A stretch of DNA of 23,874 nt, taken from contig JACQEQ010000194.1 in NCBI GenBank assembly GCA_016200445.1, positions 1-23,874 of the forward strand, in the 5' to 3' direction. Each line of letters begins with the position of its first letter. The first letter of the stretch is position 1. Position numbers and translations under genes: made by a program. Below are positions 15,742 to 23,652 of the stretch, piece by piece. This stretch comes from Gammaproteobacteria bacterium. GTDB lineage: Bacteria > Pseudomonadota > Gammaproteobacteria > SG8-11. The notes beneath the pieces are model-generated. The model was not told the origin of the DNA, searched no databases, and worked only from the letters and a program-made list of their open reading frames with translations.

Positions 15742-15764
15742 CGCCGCAATGGTAGGGGGCGAAT

Positions 15765-15782
15765 ATTACAGTAATGTTACAC
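15765..15782 (-). promoter_or_regulatory. Pho box upstream of pstC
   Basis: Read on the minus strand: GTGTAAC-ATTA-CTGTAAT, two half-sites at exact 11-base spacing, close to the CTGTCAT-N4-CTGTCAT PhoB site. It lies 23 bases before the pstC start. A possible -10 (TACCAT, 15748-15753) follows 11 bases after the box, which would place the transcription start almost on the ATG. Confidence 0.65.
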
Positions 15783-15812
15783 ACTCATGGCGCGTGACAT
15801 CGAAGTGTAATA

Positions 15813-18800
15813 TCAGGACTTCGCTCGATGGCTGATCAGAAAAGCAGTGGCTTCCGGTGCCGGTAACGCCGGGCTGATAAAATAACCCTGGATGATGTCG
15901 CAGTGTTCGTTACGCAGAAAGGCAAGTTGTGCTTCGTGTTCCACACCCTCGGCGACGATTTCCAGTTTTAGGTTTCTTGCCATCGCGATGACGGAGCGGA
16001 CAATCGCTGCGTCTTGCGGGTCGGTGGTGATGTCATGTACGAAAGACCGGTCGATTTTCAGCGTATCAATGGGAAAGCGTTTCAAATAACCCAGCGACGA
16101 ATAGCCCGTGCCAAAGTCGTCTATCGCGACGCGGATGCTTGCCCGGTCAATGGCAGCAAGGGTGTTTAATGCGCGTTCAGCATCTTGCATTAGCACTGTC
16201 TCGGTAATTTCAAGCTCCAGGCAGCCGTTGGGTAAACGACAGCGTTTGACCTGTTCCGTGACGCAGCTTAAGAAATTCGGCTGACGCAATTGATGCCCGG
16301 ACAGATTCACTGCCACTCGAATTGGCCCTAAGCCCGCATCACACCAGGCGCGCGCTTGTTCGCAGGCGCTGCGTAATACCCAATCACCAACAGCAACGAT
16401 TAACCCGGACTCTTCCAATAATTCTAAAAAGTCTGCGGGTGCCATCAAACCCAACTCAGGATGCCGCCAGCGTAACAAGGCTTCCATCCCAAGCAATTCT
16501 TGGGTGGCCATATTCACTTGCGGTTGGTAAAAAATCACGAACTCGTTCTGTTCCAGCGCATGATGCAGACTCGCCTCCAAAGCGAGGCGCTCAAATGCAC
16601 GGTGACTCATTTCCGCAGAATAGAGCTGGTAAGTGTTCTTGCCCAAATCCTTGGCGCGATACATTGCAATATCGGCATTACGTAACAGGGTGCTGTTGTC
16701 TTGCCCGTCGTTAGGATAAAGGCTAATGCCGATACTGACGGTGAGATGAAATTTATGTCCGCCGATCAGGTAGGGTTGCCGCATCGCCTCAAGTATTTTG
16801 TTCGCCAGCAATGCGACGTCTTTTTCAGAGGCAACATCATCAAGCAAAATGGCGAATTCATCGCCGCCAAAACGCGCCACGGTGTCGCGATCACGCAACG
16901 TGGCTTTCAAGCGAACCGCGAGCGCTTGTAATAGCTGATCGCCCGCATCGTGCCCGAGCGTGTCATTAATATGTTTGAAGCGATCCAAATCTAGAAACAT
17001 GATCGCAACCAAACGGCGGTGCCAGCGCGCGTAAGCTACCGATTGGGTCAGCCGGTCGAGAAATAAGGTGCGGTTCGGCAGTTCGGTCAGCGCGTCATGG
17101 TGCGCCATGATGCGCAAACGCTCCTGCGATTGCATGCGCTCGGTGATGTCCTTGCCGGTAGAGATGAAATGCGTAATTACGCCTGCGGTGTCGCGCAGCG
17201 GCGTAATGGTTTTTTCTTCGTAATAAAGTTCGCCGTTTTTGCGGCGGTTCACCAGGATGTCGCGGAACACCTCACCCGCTTGCAGGGTTTTCCACAGCCT
17301 TTGATAGTAAGACAAATCATGTTTCCCCGACTTTACCAAGCTCGGGCGTTGGCCTACCGCATCGGCGGAGGTGTAGCCGCTGATCTGCTCAAACGCATAA
17401 TTTACGTATTCAATCGTGCCGAGGCGGTCGGTGATTATCACCGCATCGGCGGTCTGTTCCACCGCGCTTGAGAGTTTTTTGGTTTGTTGCTCCGCGCGCT
17501 GGCGGCGTAGTTCGGCGGCAGCACGCGCCGCGAAGATCGCCATGAGGTTGCTTGCCCAGGCCATGCTGTGCATCGGTTTTGTGTCGAGCACGCACAAGTG
17601 GCCGAGCGGCCGGCCCGAAAGGTCGTTGAGTGGCTCGCCCAGATAGCTCTGAGCTCCCATCATTACCAAATCACTATCATTAGGGAACAGGTGTTGCAGT
17701 TGCTCGGGGAAATAGCACTCGCAACCTCGGTTCATGACAATTTCGCAGGGTGTTCCAGTCAGCAGGTATTCGAAATTCGGTTGCACTGCCCCCTGCGCAT
17801 AAAATCCAAGGGTGCGCAATTTACTGGTGGATGGATCTATGCATTCGGTAACTAACGCGTATTTCGCATCGAGCGCTTGTGCCAGATGTTGCACCAGGGC
17901 CGAAAAGAATTCGCTGCCAGTATGGTCAGCGGTGCCGGTGGTTAACAGTTGTAGCGCATCGTCATTGCGCTTGCGCTCGCTGATGTCCGTTACCATCGCC
18001 AGGCTGCCGCAGTAGTTGCCATTCGCATCAAGTAACGGATTGGCACTAAGTCGCGTCCATAGCACGCTGCCATTCTTGCGGCTAAATTTGAAGTCATGCT
18101 GTTCATTGATGCCCGCGCGTCTATCATCCAGCTTTTTCATGGCAAGCGCGGCCCCGGCGGCGTCCATAAAATCAAACAACGGCCGCTGTGCCATTTCTTC
18201 GGTTGTGTAACCCAGCATGCTGGCCATTTTACGGTTGACGAAGGTGGTGCGATGTCCGGCGTCAATCTGCCAAATGCCTTCCTGGCTGGTTTCGACGATC
18301 CTGCGGTATTGCGCTTCGCTTATCGACAACAAGCGTTCGCGGTCAGCGAGCGCACGGCGGCGCTCATTTTCTTGCAGGTCGCGATGCCGGACGGCTAGCG
18401 ACAGCATGCCTGCAACTACAATGACGAATAACGCAGGAGCGTACGTAAAGGTGCTGGGTACGGGCAAGCCTAACGGCGGCAGCACGACCGCAAGCAAAAA
18501 AACATTAATTACACAGGACGCCAAGATACCGGCTTGTCCAAACAGTAAGGCGGCAAGCAACACATTGATGCTGAGGTAGGCATAGGCGTGAATTTCGTGC
18601 GGTGGAATTAGTATCGCGGCATAACATGCGGTTGCAGTTGCTATAAGTGTCAAGACAGCCGCCGTTGTGTAGTAGCCCTGCCGGTTAAGTAGCAGCGCGA
18701 CGATCAACGCCAGGGTGGTCGATGACACGGCCGTGAATATCGGACCAAATGCCGGCATTGCCCATTGTTCGAGTCCAATGGCCAAGATAATGAGAGGGAT

Positions 18801-18920
18801 CAGGCCGGACAACAGAGTCGCAAGCAAGCGTGCCTGGCGCCGGCTTTCTAGATCGGGGTACTGCGCAGTAACGTCAGTCAATCGCCACAGGATAGCTAAC
18901 GCGTGTTGGGTGGTTGCCAC
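15813..18920 (-). CDS. Membrane PAS-GAF-PAS-GGDEF-EAL protein (c-di-GMP synthase/phosphodiesterase)
   Basis: A 1035-residue c-di-GMP turnover protein. Several hydrophobic helices (about 30-178) form a membrane sensor. PAS 1 (about 201-315), a GAF-like domain (about 330-475) and PAS 2 (about 482-595) follow. The GGDEF domain (about 605-765) keeps GGDEF at 685-689 and an inhibitory-site RxxD at 676-679. The EAL domain (about 785-1025) keeps EAL at 813-815, VNLSGHQL, ELEITET, DDFGTGYSSL, TLKIDRSF and AEGVE, so both activities could be active. The start is a GTG (MATTQHAL). It lies between pstS, from which it is separated by a terminator, and pstC, on the same strand. That places c-di-GMP control inside the phosphate locus. 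The signal it senses is unknown. Confidence 0.95.
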   Translation of the reverse strand: MATTQHALAILWRLTDVTAQYPDLESRRQARLLATLLSGLIPLIILAIGLEQWAMPAFGPIFTAVSSTTLALIVALLLNRQGYYTTAAVLTLIATATACYAAILIPPHEIHAYAYLSINVLLAALLFGQAGILASCVINVFLLAVVLPPLGLPVPSTFTYAPALFVIVVAGMLSLAVRHRDLQENERRRALADRERLLSISEAQYRRIVETSQEGIWQIDAGHRTTFVNRKMASMLGYTTEEMAQRPLFDFMDAAGAALAMKKLDDRRAGINEQHDFKFSRKNGSVLWTRLSANPLLDANGNYCGSLAMVTDISERKRNDDALQLLTTGTADHTGSEFFSALVQHLAQALDAKYALVTECIDPSTSKLRTLGFYAQGAVQPNFEYLLTGTPCEIVMNRGCECYFPEQLQHLFPNDSDLVMMGAQSYLGEPLNDLSGRPLGHLCVLDTKPMHSMAWASNLMAIFAARAAAELRRQRAEQQTKKLSSAVEQTADAVIITDRLGTIEYVNYAFEQISGYTSADAVGQRPSLVKSGKHDLSYYQRLWKTLQAGEVFRDILVNRRKNGELYYEEKTITPLRDTAGVITHFISTGKDITERMQSQERLRIMAHHDALTELPNRTLFLDRLTQSVAYARWHRRLVAIMFLDLDRFKHINDTLGHDAGDQLLQALAVRLKATLRDRDTVARFGGDEFAILLDDVASEKDVALLANKILEAMRQPYLIGGHKFHLTVSIGISLYPNDGQDNSTLLRNADIAMYRAKDLGKNTYQLYSAEMSHRAFERLALEASLHHALEQNEFVIFYQPQVNMATQELLGMEALLRWRHPELGLMAPADFLELLEESGLIVAVGDWVLRSACEQARAWCDAGLGPIRVAVNLSGHQLRQPNFLSCVTEQVKRCRLPNGCLELEITETVLMQDAERALNTLAAIDRASIRVAIDDFGTGYSSLGYLKRFPIDTLKIDRSFVHDITTDPQDAAIVRSVIAMARNLKLEIVAEGVEHEAQLAFLRNEHCDIIQGYFISPALPAPEATAFLISHRAKS

Positions 18921-19001
18921 TGTTCTGTTCTACTCTCGATCCGGCGGGCTGTCGTTTCAAATCAGCAGCTAATCGCAATAAAGCAAGTGTAGATCACCGC
19001 A

Positions 19002-19029
19002 CAAACAAAAACCCCCGCAAAAGCGGGGG
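19002..19029 (-). terminator. Rho-independent terminator of pstS
   Basis: On the minus strand, a perfect CCCCCGC-TTTT-GCGGGGG hairpin (19012-19029) is followed directly by TTTTTGTTTG. It lies 30 bases after the pstS stop. It should isolate pstS from the GGDEF-EAL gene and the pstCAB-phoU genes downstream. Confidence 0.88.
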
Positions 19030-19059
19030 GTAGGTTACAAATTAAGCTTTAAACTCTGG

Positions 19060-20028
19060 TTATTTGAGCTTTCCGAGCTCCTTGTCGACAATTTTCATGG
19101 GCATCGGTACGTAGCCGTCCTTGACCACGACTTCCTGGCCGGTTTTTGACAACACCATCTTGAGGAATTCCATTTCAAGCGGCGGCAATGCCTTGTTCGG
19201 TGCCTTGTTTACGTAGATGAACAGAAAGCGCGACAACGGATAGCTGCCCTTGAGCGCGTTTTCCTCGGAAGCCTCGATAAATTCGCTGCTACCCGCTTTG
19301 GCGAGCGGCACCGCGCGCACTCCCGAGGTGTTATAGCCGATGCCGGAGTAACCGACGCCGTTAAGAGAGGCAGACACGGATTGCACCACCGACGCCGAAC
19401 CCGGTTGTTCGTTCACATTGTTCTTGAAATCGCCTTTACACAGTGCGTGTTCCTTGAAGTAGCCGTAGGTTCCCGACACTGAATTGCGGCCGAACAACTG
19501 CATGTCACGCGTCGCCCAGCCGCCGGTCAAACCAAGCTGGCCCCAGCGTGTCAGATCGTCTTTGCCGCCACATTTGCGCGTTGCGGAAAAAATTGCATCG
19601 ACCTGTTCCATGGTCATGCCTTTGATCGGGTTGTCTTTGTGTACGAACACGGCGAGCGCATCAATGGCGACGCGGATGGCGGTGGGTTTGTAGCCGAATT
19701 TTTTCTCGAAGGCTTCGATTTCTTTGTCTTTCATTTCCCGGCTCATCGGGCCCAGGTTGGCCGTGCCTTCAGTCAACGCAGGCGGTGCGGTCGATGAACC
19801 GGCCGCTTGTATTTGGATGTTGACATTAGGATAGAGGCGTTTGTATTCCTCGGCCCACAAAGTCATCAGATTGGCGAGCGTGTCGGAGCCGACGCTTGAC
19901 AGATTGCCGGAGACGCCGCTGGCTTTGCTGTAGTTAGGAAGGGTTGGATCAACCATGGCGTAAGCCAGTGGGCTGGATACGCACGCTGTTACAATGCTTG
20001 CAGCGGTGAGTATTTTTTTCAGATTCAT
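19060..20028 (-). CDS. pstS: Periplasmic phosphate-binding protein PstS
   Basis: A 322-residue precursor of the high-affinity phosphate receptor that delivers phosphate to PstC-PstA. The start is the ATG giving MNLKKILTAAS, with AGGAG eight bases upstream; a longer frame would add 21 residues before the signal sequence. The signal peptide (about 1-24) has KK, a hydrophobic core and AYA before the mature end. Phosphate-contact regions are visible: VGSDTLANLM, AAGSSTAPPAL (the SS-T loop), SREMKDKE, and GRNSVSGTYGYF. Two cysteines (RKCGGKDD and ALCKGDF) could form a disulfide. It is strongly predicted to be PhoB-controlled, with four half-sites upstream and its own terminator, so it can be expressed in excess of the transporter. 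Confidence 0.97.
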   Translation of the reverse strand: MNLKKILTAASIVTACVSSPLAYAMVDPTLPNYSKASGVSGNLSSVGSDTLANLMTLWAEEYKRLYPNVNIQIQAAGSSTAPPALTEGTANLGPMSREMKDKEIEAFEKKFGYKPTAIRVAIDALAVFVHKDNPIKGMTMEQVDAIFSATRKCGGKDDLTRWGQLGLTGGWATRDMQLFGRNSVSGTYGYFKEHALCKGDFKNNVNEQPGSASVVQSVSASLNGVGYSGIGYNTSGVRAVPLAKAGSSEFIEASEENALKGSYPLSRFLFIYVNKAPNKALPPLEMEFLKMVLSKTGQEVVVKDGYVPMPMKIVDKELGKLK

Positions 20029-20105
20029 ATGCTGTGCTCCTGAGGTCATCGAAATATTTCGTAAGTATGCTAAAGGGTATCGAGCCAGCACTTTGCCAAA
20101 GCGTT

Positions 20106-20145
20106 GTTACAGTTGTGTGATAGAAAGATTACAGATTTATTACAG
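20106..20145 (-). promoter_or_regulatory. Tandem Pho boxes upstream of pstS (four half-sites)
   Basis: On the minus strand, half-sites CTGTAAT (20139-20145), CTGTAAT (20128-20134), CTATCAC (20117-20123) and CTGTAAC (20106-20112) follow one another at exact 11-base steps. This is the PhoB binding pattern, here enough for two dimers. Possible -10 sequences (GATACC, CATACT) lie 20-40 bases further on. The leader before pstS also contains the perfect palindrome CGAAATATTTCG (20050-20061). Confidence 0.85.
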
Positions 20146-20180
20146 ATGCCAGCGAAAGAAATAGCCGCCGTGCAGGCGGG

Positions 20181-21479
20181 TTACAGGTTTTTGCGTACGA
20201 CCAGACTGGCAGGGAAGTCGCAGCTAAAAGTGCTGCCTTGATCCACCACGCTCTCGATGCGGAGTTTGGCTTCATGACGTTGTAATACATGTTTCACAAT
20301 CGCAAGTCCCAGCCCGGTGCCCCCGACTTCGCGCGAACGCGCGGCATCGACACGATAAAACCGCTCGGTCAAACGTGGAATATGGTGCGCAGGTATGCCG
20401 ATACCGGTGTCGGCGACGGCAAAATGCGCACCGGTGACGTCGCCGTACCAACGTACGCGAATGACGCCTTGCGGGGGTGTGTATTGCACTGCGTTAAATA
20501 CCAGGTTCGATAACGCGCTGCGTAGTTCTTCGGCGTTGCCGCGTAACCAGAGGGTGTTGTCACATTCGAGTTGGATGTCGTGATGCTGGTCGCCGCTTAA
20601 TAGCACGGCTTCTTCTTGAATAGCCGCCAGCATCGCGGGCACTGAAACGCTCTCGCGGCGATGTGTGCCATTGTCGGTTTCCAAGCGCGACAGCAGTAAC
20701 AAATGCTGCACGATGAGTTGCATGCGTTCGGTTTGTTCTTGCATCAGCTGTAACGAACGCGCCCATTGCCGCGCGCACTCGTCGTTGCCGTCGACCATGG
20801 TTTCGAGAAATCCCATGATGACCGTGAGCGGCGTGCGCAGTTCGTGCGAGGCATTGGCGATGAAGTCGCGACGAATCTGTTCCAGGCGCTGCACGTGGGT
20901 AATATCACGCGCGATCAACAAGCGTTGATTGTCGCCATAGGGTACTACGTGAATCAGTAAGGTGACCTGATTGTCCGTTGGGGACGGTAATACCAGTGGT
21001 TGCGCATATTCGCGTTGGCGCAGGTAGGCGATGAAATCCGGATGGCGGATAAAGCTGTCGACCCGGTGGTCGACGTCGTGCGCATCCAGATTAAGCAGGC
21101 GCGAGGCGGCGCTGTTGAACCACTCGATTTCGCCATGCTGCTTGAGTACGACAGTGGCATCCGGCATTGCCGAGGTGGCTTCGCGAAACCGGCTCAGCAG
21201 TGTTGCCAGGCGGCGTTTGTGGCTGCGGCTGCGTTGCTGCAATTTATAGATCGCGTGATAGACGTCTTCCCACACGCCACCGATTTCCGGCGGCTCGGCA
21301 TTGCGGTGCAGACGCAGCCACTGGTCTAGGCAATACAGCCGATAGAGATGATACGAGAGGTGAATGGCAACGGCGATCAACAAACCCAGCGCGATGTGAT
21401 CGCTAAAAATGCCGACGATCAAGCCTGCTGCGGCCAGCACGCCCAAGCGCCAGAGTTCAGCAATCCAATGGTCGAGCAA
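20181..21479 (-). CDS. phoR: Phosphate regulon sensor histidine kinase PhoR
   Basis: A 432-residue membrane kinase that phosphorylates PhoB when phosphate is scarce. Two hydrophobic N-terminal segments with almost no periplasmic loop (about 10-50) are typical of PhoR. A PAS domain follows (about 95-190, MPDATVVLKQHGEIEWFN), then the H-box NASHELRTPLTV, an N-box in LSNLVFNAVQYTPP, and ATP-lid motifs VADTGIGIP and GGTGLGLAIVKHVL. The start is placed at a TTG at 21477-21479. AAGGA lies six bases upstream of it, whereas the TTG six bases earlier overlaps the phoB stop and touches the AAGGA itself. Only two bases separate phoB and phoR. The pstS Pho boxes lie immediately after its stop. Confidence 0.95.
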   Translation of the reverse strand: MLDHWIAELWRLGVLAAAGLIVGIFSDHIALGLLIAVAIHLSYHLYRLYCLDQWLRLHRNAEPPEIGGVWEDVYHAIYKLQQRSRSHKRRLATLLSRFREATSAMPDATVVLKQHGEIEWFNSAASRLLNLDAHDVDHRVDSFIRHPDFIAYLRQREYAQPLVLPSPTDNQVTLLIHVVPYGDNQRLLIARDITHVQRLEQIRRDFIANASHELRTPLTVIMGFLETMVDGNDECARQWARSLQLMQEQTERMQLIVQHLLLLSRLETDNGTHRRESVSVPAMLAAIQEEAVLLSGDQHHDIQLECDNTLWLRGNAEELRSALSNLVFNAVQYTPPQGVIRVRWYGDVTGAHFAVADTGIGIPAHHIPRLTERFYRVDAARSREVGGTGLGLAIVKHVLQRHEAKLRIESVVDQGSTFSCDFPASLVVRKNL

Positions 21480-21481
21480 AA

Positions 21482-22171
21482 TCAATCCTTCGCGGAAAAA
21501 CGGTAGCCAGCGCCGCGTACGGTTTGAATATAACGATCATGGCCCTGCGTTTCCAAGGCTTTGCGCAGGCGGCGGATATGCACGTCGACCGTGCGTTCTT
21601 CGACGTAGACATTGCTGCCCCAAATCTTGTCCAGCAATTGGGTGCGACTATAAACCCGTTCGGCATGCGTCATGAAAAATAAGAGTAGACGAAATTCTGT
21701 GGGACCCATGTCCAACACGTGTTCGCCGGCGGTGACGCGATGGCTGGTGGGGTCCAGGCTCAGCTCACCGGCGATGATCGGCGCATCGCCGCTGTGCGGC
21801 TGGTAGCGCCGCATCACGGCCTTGATGCGCGCCACCAGTTCGCGCGGCGAAAACGGTTTGGTGATGTAGTCGTCGGCGCCGACTTCCAAGCCGCGAATGC
21901 GGTCGTCTTCCTCGCCGCGCGCTGTGAGCATGATTAACGGTAATTCTTTAGTGGCATCTTCACGCTTGAGGCGGCGTGCCAGGTCGATGCCATTCATGCC
22001 CGGCAACATCCAGTCGATGAGCGCCAAGTCTGGACAACGGTCGGCGATAGCGACCAGCGCACGTTCGCTGTCGCCCGCTTCGCGGCACGTAAAACCGGCG
22101 CGTTCCAGTGCAAAGCGCACCATCTCGCGAATCGCGGGTTCGTCTTCAACGATCAGAATGGATGTCGTCAC
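21482..22171 (-). CDS. phoB: Phosphate regulon response regulator PhoB
   Basis: A 229-residue OmpR/PhoB-family transcription factor that binds Pho boxes. The receiver domain has acidic residues in IVEDEP, the phosphoacceptor D53 in LIDWMLPG, the conserved threonine in LTARGEEDD and lysine in YITKPFSPREL. The C-terminal winged-helix domain includes MGPTEFRLLLFFM, RVYSRTQLLDKIWG and VEERTVDVHIRRLRKAL, the recognition-helix pattern of PhoB. The start is a GTG (MTTSILIVED). It lies directly before phoR on the same strand, the normal phoBR order. Upstream is a 104-base gap holding PhoB-like half-sites whose orientation is not ideal. Confidence 0.97.
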   Translation of the reverse strand: MTTSILIVEDEPAIREMVRFALERAGFTCREAGDSERALVAIADRCPDLALIDWMLPGMNGIDLARRLKREDATKELPLIMLTARGEEDDRIRGLEVGADDYITKPFSPRELVARIKAVMRRYQPHSGDAPIIAGELSLDPTSHRVTAGEHVLDMGPTEFRLLLFFMTHAERVYSRTQLLDKIWGSNVYVEERTVDVHIRRLRKALETQGHDRYIQTVRGAGYRFSAKD

Positions 22172-22275
22172 GCTGTATCCACAGTAAAAACCATTGTCAC
22201 ATGGCCGTCATGGTAACGGCTGATTATGACAGTTCCGTGACGTGTCCGAGTAGGGAGCGCTGCAAGCAGTGCAGT

Positions 22276-23538
22276 CTAGGAGCTGAAATAAGCCTTGCCG
22301 CCGTGCGCCGTTACCGCTGCTGCAATGCGATCCAGTGCATGCACGTACGCGGCGGTGCGCATATCGATTTGTTTTTCCAGCTTGATATCCCACACGCGCC
22401 GCGCCTCGGGTTCCATGATTTGTTGCAGTCGCGCATGCACATCCGGCAACGTCCAGTAATAACCGGCCTTGTTTTGCACCCACTCGAAATACGACACCGT
22501 CACACCACCGGCATTGGCCAGAATATCCGGAATAACGATGACACCTTTGTTATTCAACGCTTGATCGCCGCCGGGCGTGATGGGGCCGTTCGCCATTTCC
22601 ATCACGATGCGTGCTTGGATATTCGGCGCATTCTGCGCGTCGATTTGATTTTCCATCGCCGACGGCACCAGGATGTCGCACTCCTGTTCGAGCAACGCCT
22701 TGTTGGAGGTCTCTTGCATGCGGCCATGTGCCGGTGCGCCGCGCAGTGAACCGGTGCGTTTTTTATGCTCCCGGACCGCGAGCGGGTCCATGCCGTCGGG
22801 TGCGTAGAGCGCGGTTTGCGAGTCCGACACGCCGACGATGCGATAGCCGTCCGCGTGCAGCATGCGCGCGCAGTGGTAACCGACATTACCGAAGCCTTGC
22901 ACAATCACGCGTGCTTTTTCCGGCGTTACGCCTAAGTCTTTTTCCAGATGACGCAGTACGTAGTAACCGCCGCGCCCGGTGGCGTCGTCACGGCCTAGCG
23001 AACCGCCCAATTGCAGCGGCTTGCCGGTGATCACCGCCGGGCTGGGCTGGCCGACGATGGCGCTGTATTCATCCGCCATCCAGCCCATGATCATCGCGTT
23101 GGTGTACATGTCCGGCGCCGGAATGTCACGATCTGGCCCGATGAAATTCGCAAACGCTTTGACATACGCACGCGATAAGCGTTCGAGTTCGGATTTCGAC
23201 AGCGAGCTGGCATCGACCGCCACGCCGCCTTTCGCGCCGCCGTAGGGCAAGTTCACCACCGCGCATTTGAAGGTCATCCAGAACGCCAGCGCCATGACTT
23301 CATCCAGGCACACCGAGGGGTGATAGCGGATGCCGCCTTTGGTCGGGCCGCGCGTGTCGTCGTAGCGGCAACGCCAGGCTTTGAACGAGCGGCGCGAACC
23401 GTCATCCATACGGATTAACAGACTTGCCGCCAGCGTTTCTTTCGGATATTTGAGCTTCTCCAGCACATCGGGGTCGAGCTCGAGATACTTCGCCGCTTGC
23501 TTCAGGCGCTTGCGTGCTTCATGAAAAAGCTGACCCAT
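22276..23538 (-). CDS. Glu/Leu/Phe/Val dehydrogenase, probably glutamate dehydrogenase
   Basis: A 420-residue amino-acid dehydrogenase, most likely interconverting glutamate and 2-oxoglutarate plus ammonium in the cytoplasm. The start is the ATG giving MGQLFHEARK, with GGAG seven bases upstream; a 35-codon in-frame extension has no conservation. The substrate domain contains GPTKGGIRYHP (about 64-74), the lysine of MTFKCAVVNLP and the catalytic lysine K103 in GGAKGGVAVD. The nucleotide domain has VIVQGFGNVGYH, a Rossmann GxGxxG. C-terminal residues VIPDILANAGGVTVSYFEW are characteristic of glutamate dehydrogenases. Cofactor choice (NAD or NADP) cannot be settled by eye. The gene is intact and appears to have no operon link to phoB beyond being upstream on the same strand. 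Confidence 0.93.
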   Translation of the reverse strand: MGQLFHEARKRLKQAAKYLELDPDVLEKLKYPKETLAASLLIRMDDGSRRSFKAWRCRYDDTRGPTKGGIRYHPSVCLDEVMALAFWMTFKCAVVNLPYGGAKGGVAVDASSLSKSELERLSRAYVKAFANFIGPDRDIPAPDMYTNAMIMGWMADEYSAIVGQPSPAVITGKPLQLGGSLGRDDATGRGGYYVLRHLEKDLGVTPEKARVIVQGFGNVGYHCARMLHADGYRIVGVSDSQTALYAPDGMDPLAVREHKKRTGSLRGAPAHGRMQETSNKALLEQECDILVPSAMENQIDAQNAPNIQARIVMEMANGPITPGGDQALNNKGVIVIPDILANAGGVTVSYFEWVQNKAGYYWTLPDVHARLQQIMEPEARRVWDIKLEKQIDMRTAAYVHALDRIAAAVTAHGGKAYFSS

Positions 23539-23652
23539 GCTCTGTCTCCAAAAACGTGTGTAATAAATATAGCGGCAGGTCAGACGAAAAATTGGGGAAT
23601 CCGGCGGCGTGTCGTAGTGGCGCAGCAAGCAGCGCCGCGACATGATAAAAAA

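Noticed and set aside
22255..22275. Hairpin CTGCA-AGCAG-TGCAG after the dehydrogenase gene as a terminator
   Set aside because: The stem is only five base pairs and no T-run follows on the minus strand, so it does not meet the usual pattern.
22108..22749. 213-codon plus-strand frame across the phoB upstream region and the end of the dehydrogenase gene
   Set aside because: It runs antisense to the start of phoB and the conserved 3' part of the dehydrogenase. Its His/Arg-rich composition is typical of a shadow frame.
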